Source: Hydromonas duriensis (GTDB lineage: Bacteria > Pseudomonadota > Gammaproteobacteria > Burkholderiales > Burkholderiaceae). Taken from it: DNA of 45,247 nt. The position numbers were made by a program, and so were the translations under genes. Location of the stretch: assembly GCF_004363775.1 (NCBI RefSeq), contig NZ_SNZE01000017.1, forward strand, positions 1 to 45,247. The letters are read 5' to 3'. Shown in pieces: positions 38,632 through 45,247 of this stretch. A model generated the notes under the pieces. It was not told the origin of the DNA and ran no database searches. It saw only the letters and a list, made by a program, of their open reading frames with translations. How positions within the stretch are numbered: position 1 is the first letter of the stretch; each line of letters begins with the position of its first letter.

Positions 38632-40845
38632 TCATGGCGTGCCAATGAATAAATACACACGCGGACTATTATTTGTCGCCTTAGACACGCCCACATACAA
38701 TGGTCCAACAGGCGTTTCACCACCAAGATAGATGCTGCCAGATTTAATCCAGCCTTGGCCTTGGGTTTCACTATAGCGGGTTCTCATTTTACCTATCTCC
38801 GTTGATAGTCCTAGACGCAAATCTCCTCGTATACCCAACGGCATTTTGCTCAAGACACGCTCAACCCTTAAGCCTGCATATTGAAGATTATCTCCAATGA
38901 CCTGCTGATTACTAAGACCTGCCAAGTTATTGGCCCCACCTAAAAATGCCGCATCACTAAGAGGCAACTGACCTTTGGGTGAACCTGTATAAGCCAATTT
39001 GCCAGTGAAAACAAAGTCTTTAATGCTATAAGCGCCTTGAAGTTCAGCGGACACTTTACTGTAATCATTCATATCAAAATAACTGGCACGAGCAAGCCAA
39101 CCTTTTGTGGGGAAATACAGTTGATTCATTCGATCAAAATCAGCGGACACATACCAACCGTGCGCTGATTGAGCGGTACTACTTGTCTGTAAGCTCTCCG
39201 AGCCAATGTCTAAACTGGCATGAGGACGGCGTTGAACCACACCCAGTTTCATGACACCATAGCGGTTAAAGTTAAAACCGAGTGCGGCACTTGCTTCTGT
39301 GAGGTTCGTGTTGTAAGAAGATTGGGCTCGGCCATTTTGGTAGACATTCACTTTTTGGTCGCTGTACCCCACAGAAACATCCGTAAATAGTCTACGGCGA
39401 GAGTCAATCGGTTGATACCAGTTTACAACTGCACGGTTGGTATTGCCTAATTGCCCACTAAATAACAACTCGCCACCTAAGCGATTGATTTCGGTCATTT
39501 GATAACCTAAACGTAAATTATATGCCGCTGTTTCTCGCGTTCCCCAAGAAAAGTTCAGCCCTGCCCTTGCATAATTTGGTCCCCAAGGTTTTTTTGTTGG
39601 CAATACACGTAAGGTCGTTTTATCATGGTCTGACAGTAACTGATAATCCATATTCGAATAGCGACCATCACCATAGGCATATAACAGGTCATTTTTTAAT
39701 TGAGTCGTGTTTAAAGGCTCATTGGGTTTTTGCTTAATCTGTTGAGTAAGGTTAATACTGTCTTGCGCATTACCTTCAACCACTTCGACTTTATCAATAA
39801 TTGGACTCGGTCTTGGTTTGTTCTGTACCTCAGCTCGCCAACCACTGTATTGTGTTGCTGTCAGTGACAGTTTTTTTAATTGAGCTTCGGCTTGATTGGC
39901 AGCAGCATAGCCACGCTTGATTGTTTCTTGGTTGCGTTCAAAATCAGCCGCCGTAATGCCGTCTAAATCTGGTTGAATATAAACGTCTTGCTGACGATTT
40001 AACATGGCCAAAGATTGTGTAACGTTTTGCTCGGTCAATAAATTCAATGTTTGAGCGGTCACCGACAACGGTGAAGACTCAATTTCCTCTTCTTTAAGCA
40101 ACGGTGAACCCACATTCACCGCGATGACGACATCAGGGTGGCACATCTCTTTGACTTCTCGAATCGGCACGTTGTCAACCAAACCGCCATCCACCAAGGT
40201 TCGCCCATTATACTTAACAGGCGCAATTAAGCCGGGGACAGACATGGTGGCGCGCATAACCGTTGCTAAGTCACCATTGCGATACGCAACCCGTTGACCT
40301 GTGACGATATCCGTTGCAATAAGAGACAAAGGCAGTTTTTGATTCTCAATCATTTGAGGCGCTTTATCCGCTTCTACCAATTGATTAATAAAAAACTTAA
40401 TTTTTTGTCCACCCAAAACAGCCGATGGAAACTTCAAATGTCCATTTTTGATGCCCGCTTCACTTGCGGGGATATACGTTTGAGAAATATTTTTGTTACG
40501 CGGTGTCAACTCGGCATAATTCGGTGAATCATTAAACATATCCCGCCAATCTGCGTCAGCTAAGGCTTGGCTCATTTGCTCAGATGACATGCCCGTGCTA
40601 AAAGCCCCAGCCACCAAGCCCCCCATGCTTGTTCCCGAAATACAATCAACGGGGATGCGTAACTCTTCAAGTTTTTTAATGACGCCCACATGAGCCGCGC
40701 CTCGAGCACCGCCGCCGCCCAACACCAAACCAACTTTTAACCGTTTAGCATCATCCGCATGCGCAGCTTGTGTGTACGTTGATAATAAAGCCAATGCCAA
40801 CGCGCTTAAGTGAGGCCAAACTCGACGCTTATTCAATAAACTCAT
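38632..40845 (-). CDS. patatin-like phospholipase fused to an outer-membrane beta-barrel (PlpD-like, type Vd)
   Basis: A 737-residue exported protein. The signal peptide MSLLNKRR...THAADA-like (ending near AAHADD) is followed by a patatin domain with GGGGARG (43-49), catalytic S73 in GTSMGG and D219 in LVDGGLVDNVP. Residues about 340-400 look like a POTRA-type linker. From about residue 410 a surface-antigen/BamA-like barrel (NYARAGLNFSWGTRETAAYN) runs to the end (SPRVYLFIGTP). This order is that of PlpD-type secreted lipases. I use ATG 40845, which fits the signal peptide and has GGA upstream; ATG 40866 is the alternative. Confidence 0.88.
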   Translation of the reverse strand: MSLLNKRRVWPHLSALALALLSTYTQAAHADDAKRLKVGLVLGGGGARGAAHVGVIKKLEELRIPVDCISGTSMGGLVAGAFSTGMSSEQMSQALADADWRDMFNDSPNYAELTPRNKNISQTYIPASEAGIKNGHLKFPSAVLGGQKIKFFINQLVEADKAPQMIENQKLPLSLIATDIVTGQRVAYRNGDLATVMRATMSVPGLIAPVKYNGRTLVDGGLVDNVPIREVKEMCHPDVVIAVNVGSPLLKEEEIESSPLSVTAQTLNLLTEQNVTQSLAMLNRQQDVYIQPDLDGITAADFERNQETIKRGYAAANQAEAQLKKLSLTATQYSGWRAEVQNKPRPSPIIDKVEVVEGNAQDSINLTQQIKQKPNEPLNTTQLKNDLLYAYGDGRYSNMDYQLLSDHDKTTLRVLPTKKPWGPNYARAGLNFSWGTRETAAYNLRLGYQMTEINRLGGELLFSGQLGNTNRAVVNWYQPIDSRRRLFTDVSVGYSDQKVNVYQNGRAQSSYNTNLTEASAALGFNFNRYGVMKLGVVQRRPHASLDIGSESLQTSSTAQSAHGWYVSADFDRMNQLYFPTKGWLARASYFDMNDYSKVSAELQGAYSIKDFVFTGKLAYTGSPKGQLPLSDAAFLGGANNLAGLSNQQVIGDNLQYAGLRVERVLSKMPLGIRGDLRLGLSTEIGKMRTRYSETQGQGWIKSGSIYLGGETPVGPLYVGVSKATNNSPRVYLFIGTP

Positions 40846-41110
40846 TCTAAATCCATTAAGAAACATGCTTCACAATTCAAACAAATTGCAAAATATAATA
40901 TTTAATATAAAAGCATAAAGATACAGATAAAAACATTTTAAATGTTATATAAATTGCTTTTTTGTTTTCTTTGATTTGCTTTTGTATTGTTACGTAAACG
41001 AGCGCAAGCAACCGCCCTGCTGCAGGCGGTCAGTGTGTTTAATTTTTGATTGTGTACTGAGTTGGCTTATTGGCTTAAAGAAAGTACTTTAAAACAAGTA
41101 CTTATAACCA

Positions 41111-41965
41111 TCAAAGCCTAGCTGTAGCCCACCATTTTTGAAGTGGAGACAGGCTGACAACGCCCTCCCAAACTTCAGCTGGATGAGCATTTATTTCATC
41201 TAATAGACGTTTACGTAACTCAACAAGCACATGTAGGCTATGCACCGTTTTTTGTTGCTCACGATTCAAAGAACGATATGCTTGTTCGTATTCGGACAAA
41301 GACGAACGACCTTGTTGGAGCAATCGTTTCATTAAATCTGCCCCATGAAAAGAACGCTCAGCAATTGGCGCATCTTTTTTTAATAATAAATGAGCTGGTA
41401 AGTTTAACTCTTTTAACCAAACCATGGGCAACCATAAACGCGATGGCGTCAACTCATGCCCAATGTGACGGGTATGGTCGACCCACCAAATGACTCGACC
41501 CGCAGCTTGAGCATAATTATTTAACTCAAGGCTGTCTGAGCCATATGTCAAACCAAGCCAAGCTTGGCTAAATGAGCCCGCAATGGCGTCAATAGTTGGC
41601 TCAAGCTGCGCAAGTGTATCCACGCGCGTCAGGTGATGCCAATGCATGTGTCCATGCAATAGACCTTGCAATTGCTTGAAAAATTGAGTGGGGCTTTTAT
41701 CTTCTGCGGAAAAAAAAGGTTTCAACTCAATTAAAGCAGGATGGTTAATCTCGCCAGCGAGCGTTTTCTCCAATTCATGATGCCACCAGTTTAATGTGGT
41801 CACCGCTTGATGTTGGTCAACATATTCAGAGGCTTCACGCCATTTTTTATGCAGCGTATACAATGCCCGTAGCGGCACTTGCTGCTTGCGGGGTGCTGAA
41901 CGCAGCGCAAAGAAAAGACTGCTGGCGGGTTGAGGCGCGTTGAGTTGCTCGATGAAATGGCTCAT
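41111..41965 (-). CDS. squalene/phytoene synthase-like protein with lost Asp-rich motifs
   Basis: A 284-residue protein with the helical fold of head-to-head prenyl synthases: SLFFALRSAPRKQQVPLRALY, NWWHHELEKTLAG and YAQAAGRVIWWVDHTRHIGHEL. The aspartate-rich motifs that bind prenyl diphosphates (DxxxD type) are not present: the first site reads REASEYVDQH, and the second WVDHTRHIGHEL has a single Asp. It is therefore probably not a prenyl synthase but a relative such as the NDUFAF6-type assembly factors. It follows the DUF192 gene by 13 bases in the same direction. Its function is unknown. Confidence 0.75.
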   Translation of the reverse strand: MSHFIEQLNAPQPASSLFFALRSAPRKQQVPLRALYTLHKKWREASEYVDQHQAVTTLNWWHHELEKTLAGEINHPALIELKPFFSAEDKSPTQFFKQLQGLLHGHMHWHHLTRVDTLAQLEPTIDAIAGSFSQAWLGLTYGSDSLELNNYAQAAGRVIWWVDHTRHIGHELTPSRLWLPMVWLKELNLPAHLLLKKDAPIAERSFHGADLMKRLLQQGRSSLSEYEQAYRSLNREQQKTVHSLHVLVELRKRLLDEINAHPAEVWEGVVSLSPLQKWWATARL

Positions 41966-41978
41966 GTGATGACTATGC

Positions 41979-42443
41979 TTACGGAGAAACCTTTAAAAGT
42001 TGAGTGCCCACCTCAACATTTTGGCTTTTAAACCAATTTTGATTCATTTCAACAGCGTACTTGACCGCTGAACGGGCGCAATGAACAACTTCAGTTTGCG
42101 GCTGCATGTCTTCAGTTTGCACCAATACACCATTGACATCTAAAAATCCCACGGTCAATGGAATCAAAGTATTTTTCATCCAAAAGCAATAGGGTTTTTC
42201 TTCATCAAAGACAAATAACATGCCCGCGTTGTCCGCCATGCTTGGACGGTTCATCAAGCCGACCTGTCGCTTCGCATCGTCATCAGCCACTTCCAGCTTA
42301 ATATTTTTGAGCTGATTCAAGGCAACAAAACGGGTTTCTGACAAGCTCTGCTTCTCATTTTGAACCGTGTTTTGGCATGCCTGTAACAAAGAAACAGACA
42401 AAAACAAAGTAAAAGCGAAAGAACCATTTAACTTTAACTTCAT
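41979..42443 (-). CDS. DUF192 family lipoprotein
   Basis: A 154-residue lipoprotein (lipobox VSLLQAC, Cys23). The DUF192 part is evident: RQVGLMNRPSMADNAGMLFVF, then YCFWMKNTLIPLTVGFLDVNGVL and the ending HCARSAVKYAVEMNQNWF. Such proteins are small beta-rich domains exported to the envelope, without known activity. I choose ATG 42443 because the signal then starts with basic MKLKLNG; ATG 42455 adds four residues. It lies 18 bases downstream of the rRNA pseudouridine synthase gene. Confidence 0.86.
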   Translation of the reverse strand: MKLKLNGSFAFTLFLSVSLLQACQNTVQNEKQSLSETRFVALNQLKNIKLEVADDDAKRQVGLMNRPSMADNAGMLFVFDEEKPYCFWMKNTLIPLTVGFLDVNGVLVQTEDMQPQTEVVHCARSAVKYAVEMNQNWFKSQNVEVGTQLLKVSP

Positions 42444-42461
42444 ATCACAACCCATTGTAAA

Positions 42462-43196
42462 TTATGATGATTTTTTTCTGATGGCGTTTGCTGAGTTGCG
42501 GCGATCGCGACTTGCTTGACTGGCTGCGCCAACTCGCGCACTGCGAATATTGGTCGGCATGCTACCTGATTTTTTACTGACAAAATTAGGTTGATATGAG
42601 CCACGGCGGTGATTGACGGGTGCAGAACGCGCGGGTGATGGTGGGGCTGGTGTGGCATCGACCACGCGCACATCGCCTAACATTAACAGTCCATCATCAA
42701 ATAAACTATAACCTGCTACATGCGTGCGAATTAAGCGCAACGTGGGTAAACCAACTGCGGCGGTCATGCGACGCACTTGACGATTTTTACCCTCAGTTAA
42801 GGTGATTTGCAACCAGTGTGTAGGGATGCTCGCGCGGTAACGAATGGGGGGATGACGTTCCCACAACCACGATGGCTCATCAATAATTTCAGCTTGGCAG
42901 GGTAAAGTCGTTTCATCACCTAACAACACACCCGCACGCAATTTTTTTAGACTGGCATCAGAAGGCGTGCCCTCCACTTGTACCACGTATGTTTTGGGCT
43001 TTTTATGCATTGGATGGCTAATTTGATTTTGCAATCGACCATCATCTGTTAAGACCAACAAGCCTTCTGAGTCCGTATCCAATCGACCTGCTGGGTACAC
43101 GTTTGGCACTTTAACAAACTCTTTGAGTGTTGTATGACCGTCTTGGGCTGTGAACTGGCAAATAACGCCAAATGGTTTATTCAATAGCAATAGCAT
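42462..43196 (-). CDS. 23S rRNA pseudouridine synthase, RluE type
   Basis: A 244-residue pseudouridine synthase of the RsuA/RluE family, without an S4 domain. The catalytic Asp is in [18 protein letters not shown], and KTYVVQVEG and [21 protein letters not shown] follow, as in RluE (U2457). The C-terminal 60 residues are basic and Pro/Ser/Arg-rich, a typical but variable RNA-binding tail. GGA 7 bases before the ATG on the coding strand is the ribosome-binding site. It heads a three-gene run with the DUF192 and squalene-synthase-like genes. Confidence 0.9.
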   Translation of the reverse strand: MLLLLNKPFGVICQFTAQDGHTTLKEFVKVPNVYPAGRLDTDSEGLLVLTDDGRLQNQISHPMHKKPKTYVVQVEGTPSDASLKKLRAGVLLGDETTLPCQAEIIDEPSWLWERHPPIRYRASIPTHWLQITLTEGKNRQVRRMTAAVGLPTLRLIRTHVAGYSLFDDGLLMLGDVRVVDATPAPPSPARSAPVNHRRGSYQPNFVSKKSGSMPTNIRSARVGAASQASRDRRNSANAIRKKSS

Positions 43197-43322
43197 GGAG
43201 AAATCCTTTATCTAAGGCTGAATGATACCAAGTTCTGTGCCTTCGGTGAGGTCTTTGTGAGCGCTCTACCCTTAATTTTGACGAAGACCAACACAAAAAT
43301 ATTCAAAGCCTTTTTGCACAGC

Positions 43323-43703
43323 TTACTTTTTGCGTTGAACCACACCAAAATTAAAATTACTCAAAGTGCTGGAAGCGTATCTGACTTGAGGATTTTGTGT
43401 TGTCAACTCGTAGTCTCCAGGCAACGTTTGCTCATCTAATTTAATTGAAAAATAGCGGCCTTGTGACTCGAGGTCACTGATGTGAAATAGCCCATTTGCA
43501 TCAGTCTCGACAAATAAACCGTCTTGAGTCACGAGACGAACCCCTGGCATTCCCGCTTCGCCTTTATTTCGAACACCATCTCGGTTCTCATCTTCAAAAA
43601 CTGAGCCAATGACCCCAGCAGACATTGTGAAATCTTGTTGAGCATGTGAGGTCAGCGATAGGCAGGTTGAAAGCAAAATCAAGCCATTACGTATTATTTT
43701 CAT
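43323..43703 (-). CDS. small exported SdrD-B-like (carboxypeptidase-regulatory-like) domain protein
   Basis: A 126-residue protein with a Sec signal (MKIIRNGLILLSTCLSLTSHA). It has a single Ig-like SdrD-B/CNA-B-type domain: GVIGSVFEDENRDGVRNKGE has the Ca2+-binding DxNxDGxxNxxE loop, and GMPGVRLVTQDGLFVETDANG follows. Such domains are mostly found in repeats on large surface proteins; this one stands alone and is periplasmic or secreted. It could be a remnant of a larger protein, but it has its own signal and stop. No neighbour explains its role. Confidence 0.78.
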   Translation of the reverse strand: MKIIRNGLILLSTCLSLTSHAQQDFTMSAGVIGSVFEDENRDGVRNKGEAGMPGVRLVTQDGLFVETDANGLFHISDLESQGRYFSIKLDEQTLPGDYELTTQNPQVRYASSTLSNFNFGVVQRKK

Positions 43704-44023
43704 GATTCACGTCCTTATAAAGTATAAGCTGGTGTTTTCAGCAAACAAAAAAATCATTTATTTTTGTGATAATGTATAACTCAATTATGCCATGAGACGA
43801 CTGATGCCACATACGCAAACGTCATCTTATTTGCAAGACGACCACTGGTATCTATAAAGCGCCACTAAAAAATGTGGTTTCATATGTTTTTAATGTATTA
43901 TCTCTGCTAAGTGTCAGTATGAATCTGTACGCGTTTTTGTTTCTATTTTTTGCTTATTAATTAATGTCTATTAAGTTTTGATATGCAAAAATAGAGTTTA
44001 AATACTGTTTTTATAAGGAAATA
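43704..44023 (+). promoter_or_regulatory. AT-rich gap with likely promoter of the yccA-like gene
   Basis: The 320-base gap holds no gene. TTGATA at 43978-43983 with TAAATA/AATACT 15-17 bases downstream (43999-44006) is a weak promoter-like pair for the Bax-inhibitor gene, and AAGGA at 44015-44019 is its ribosome-binding site. A divergent promoter for the exported gene at 43703 must also lie here, but I cannot point to it. Confidence 0.35.
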
Positions 44024-44770
44024 ATGATGGAATTTCGCTCAGGCAACCCAATGCTAAGTGACAAGACTTTCGAGCCAAGTATTGGTACACAGGCAGACCG
44101 CATGACTCTTGATGGCACGGTCAATAAAACAGGTATTTTGTTGTTAATAGTGGCATTGACTTCTGCGTGGCCTTGGTCAATGGTCATGCAGAATCCTGAC
44201 AATGCGGGCATGGCAAACATGTTGTCAATCGCGGGCGCAATTATTGGGCTTGTTTTAGCATTGGTCATTAGTTTTAAACCCCACACCGCGCCTTACTTAG
44301 CACCCATTTATGCTGCTGCAGAAGGTTTGTTTTTAGGTGCCATTTCTGCTTTTTTTGAATTGCGCTATCCTGGCATTGCACTACAAGCCGTTGCCTTAAC
44401 ATTAGGCACAATGGCAACTTTACTTTTAGCTTATAAATCGGGGTTAATTCGCGCCACCGAAAACTTCAAGTTAATGGTTATTTCGGCAACAGGTGCCATT
44501 TGCTTATTGTATTTGGTAAGTTTCATCATGTCGTTTTTTGGTACAAGCATTCCATTCATACATCAAGGTGGGGTGATTGGCATTGGCTTTAGTCTTTTAG
44601 TGGTCAGCGTTGCGGCATTGAATTTGGTGTTGGATTTTGATTTTATTGAAAATGGCGTTAATTCAGGCGCTCCAAAACACATGGAGTGGTACGGCGCATT
44701 TAGCTTAACCGTCACTTTGGTTTGGTTATACATTGAATTCTTGCGCTTATTGTCAAAATTGCGTGATTAA
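44024..44770 (+). CDS. Bax inhibitor-1/YccA family membrane protein
   Basis: A 248-residue inner-membrane protein of the Bax inhibitor-1 family with about seven helices. The N-terminal cytosolic part is 30 residues long (RSGNPMLSDKTFE). It continues with APYLAPIYAAAEGLFLGAIS, LIRATENFKLMVISATGAI and FDFIENGVNSGAPKHMEWYGAF, the last being the family signature. Bacterial members act as pH-dependent cation leak channels or modulators of FtsH-type proteases. ATG 44024 and ATG 44027 are both possible; the latter has slightly better spacing to AAGGA. A strong terminator follows. Confidence 0.92.
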   Translation: MMEFRSGNPMLSDKTFEPSIGTQADRMTLDGTVNKTGILLLIVALTSAWPWSMVMQNPDNAGMANMLSIAGAIIGLVLALVISFKPHTAPYLAPIYAAAEGLFLGAISAFFELRYPGIALQAVALTLGTMATLLLAYKSGLIRATENFKLMVISATGAICLLYLVSFIMSFFGTSIPFIHQGGVIGIGFSLLVVSVAALNLVLDFDFIENGVNSGAPKHMEWYGAFSLTVTLVWLYIEFLRLLSKLRD

Positions 44771-44788
44771 AAATCGTCGACAAATTTT

Positions 44789-44818
44789 AAAACGCATGAC
44801 AATGTCATGCGTTTTTTT
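44789..44818 (+). terminator. rho-independent terminator after the yccA-like gene
   Basis: A 12-bp stem AAAACGCATGAC/GTCATGCGTTTT with loop AAT (44789-44815) is followed by a T-run. It lies 18 bases after the stop and 50 bases before the IS end at 44865. Confidence 0.92.
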
Positions 44819-44864
44819 TATGCCCGATAAAGCCTAGATACCATAAGGTTTAAGGTTTGTAATC

Positions 44865-44889
44865 TGATCTGCCCTCGAATTGACGGACA
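44865..44889 (+). repeat. IS3-type left terminal inverted repeat (IRL)
   Basis: This 25-base repeat has TGATCTGCCCTC and CGGACA in register with the reverse complement of 459-483, separated by a 7-base divergent stretch. It begins with the TGATCT also seen in classical IS3 ends. Confidence 0.82.
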
Positions 44890-44917
44890 CCTTTTAACGT
44901 AAAAAGAGAGGTGTCAA

Positions 44918-45223
44918 ATGCAACGCAATCGTTACGATGACTCATTCAAAGCTGAGGCAGTGAGTTTAGCATTATCAGGCGAGCTGAGTTACGCGGAAGT
45001 GGCTCGAGATTTGGGTATAAACTACGGTACATTAACGAACTGGATTTATGAAACCATGAAGAATCCTAAAGCTGCCTCAACCAAAGGCCAAAGCCCAAGT
45101 CGCCAAGACTATCAAACATTAGAGCGTCAACTCAAAGCCGCTCATAAAGAGCTTGATTTGCGCAAGCGGGAGATTGAATTCCTAAAAAAGGCAAGCGCGT
45201 ACTTTGCGAGCCTGAAACCGTAA
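44918..45223 (+). CDS. IS3-family transposase OrfA
   Basis: A 101-residue OrfA. A helix-turn-helix of the IS3/HTH_Tnp_1 type (FKAEAVSLALSGELSYAEVA, then RDLGINYGTLTNWIYE) occupies residues 10-45. A leucine-zipper-like coiled coil (LERQLKAAHKELDLRKREIEFLKKA) is at 68-93. GAGAGGTG precedes ATG 44918. The end overlaps the -1 frame of OrfB, as in active IS3 elements. Confidence 0.92.
   Translation: MQRNRYDDSFKAEAVSLALSGELSYAEVARDLGINYGTLTNWIYETMKNPKAASTKGQSPSRQDYQTLERQLKAAHKELDLRKREIEFLKKASAYFASLKP
45184..45190 (+). other. programmed -1 frameshift site (A6G) between orfA and orfB
   Basis: A AAA AAG is in the right phase of orfA (codons AAA AAG at 45185-45190) for -1 slippage, the classical IS3-family signal. 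After the shift the frame is open to the window end and reads through VKYAMIGQD, a typical OrfB beginning. Confidence 0.8.
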
Positions 45224-45247
45224 AGTACGCAATGATTGGTCAGGACG
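45190..45247 (+). CDS. IS3-family transposase OrfB, 5' end only
   Basis: In the -1 frame relative to orfA the reading is open from the slippery site to the window end and contains ETVKYAMIGQD, which matches the start of IS3 OrfB integrases. It has no initiation codon of its own near the frameshift, so it would be made as an OrfAB fusion. The catalytic core lies outside the window. Confidence 0.7.

Larger units (their letters stand above)
44865..45247 (+). mobile_element. IS3-family insertion sequence, left part, cut by the window end
   Basis: The left terminal repeat begins at 44865 (TGATCTGCCCTC). An intact orfA, a slippery A6G and the start of orfB follow, and the window ends inside orfB. 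The element has the same type and direction as the IS fragment at 1-483. The right end, and thus any target duplication, is outside the window. Confidence 0.88.

Noticed and set aside
41011-41030. GC-rich hairpin ACCGCC/GGCGGT between the patatin and squalene-synthase-like genes
   Set aside because: The stem is short (6 bp) and no T-run follows on either strand; it may be chance.
1-45247. Composite transposon made of the two terminal IS3 copies
   Set aside because: The interior is mainly housekeeping genes (grpE, trpS, hemN, cys genes), the left copy is defective and target duplications cannot be seen. Flanking by IS copies or assembly breaks is the simpler reading.
1-45247. CRISPR arrays, tRNA or rRNA genes
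   Set aside because: No regularly spaced repeats, no cloverleaf-like stretch with a CCA end or T-loop motif, and no rRNA-like segment were recognised in the gaps between genes.

Overview
The window looks like a chromosomal segment, possibly a whole contig, of a betaproteobacterium, most likely Burkholderiales with a fairly low GC content. The basis is the sulfate-assimilation order (cysI, DUF934 gene, cysH, cysD, cysN, SUMT-type cobA), the phoH-ybeY run, and the PHP, M50 protease and trpS neighbourhood. Genus cannot be settled from the sequence alone. Both ends lie in IS3-family elements of the same type and orientation. The left copy (1-483) carries a broken transposase. The right copy (from 44865) has an intact orfA and frameshift site and runs off the window.

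Region 1 (659-10821) is sulfate reduction and its cofactors: a TauE/SafE permease, sulfite reductase CysI, its DUF934 partner, a [4Fe-4S] APS-reductase-type CysH, and ATP sulfurylase CysD and CysN. These are followed by a stand-alone effector-binding protein, the siroheme enzymes CobA and CbiX, a 7Fe ferredoxin and an Fpr-type ferredoxin-NADP reductase. Sulfate would be activated by CysDN, reduced to sulfite by CysH and to sulfide by CysI, whose siroheme is made by CobA and CbiX; ferredoxin and Fpr are plausible electron carriers. A Sel1-repeat lipoprotein and two REP-like hairpins separate cysD from cysN.

Region 2 (11190-27398) is a 19-gene aryl-polyene (APE/xanthomonadin-type) type II PKS cluster, visibly AT-richer than its flanks and set between the terminators of fpr and grpE. 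The + strand operon (11190-22998) encodes a flavin-dependent-halogenase-like enzyme, a DUF3261 lipoprotein, KS, DH, KR, KS, a small exported protein, PPTase, chain-length factor, acyltransferase, two ACPs, a membrane protein, an aryl-acid ligase fused to a dehydratase, and a GT2 glycosyltransferase. A convergent - strand operon (27398 to 23001) encodes an LpxL-like acyltransferase, thioesterase, LolA-like carrier and MMPL exporter. Together they would activate an aryl acid, extend it to a polyene on ACP, possibly halogenate it, attach it to a lipid and export it to the outer membrane. The halogenase signature set and the inverted export block are the most interesting features of the window.

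Region 3 (27493-35203, all - strand) is housekeeping: grpE, trpS, M50 protease, PHP phosphoesterase, zapE, ybeY, phoH-like and hemN. Region 4 (35430-43703, - strand) holds a three-gene envelope cassette (HlyD-type adaptor, DUF3302-like membrane protein, NodT-type outer membrane factor) without a recognisable pump, a patatin/beta-barrel protein, a degenerate squalene/phytoene-synthase-like protein, a DUF192 lipoprotein, a 23S rRNA pseudouridine synthase and a small exported SdrD-B-like protein. Region 5 (44024-45247, +) is a Bax-inhibitor-1/YccA membrane protein followed by the right-hand IS3 element. I saw no tRNA, rRNA or CRISPR array.
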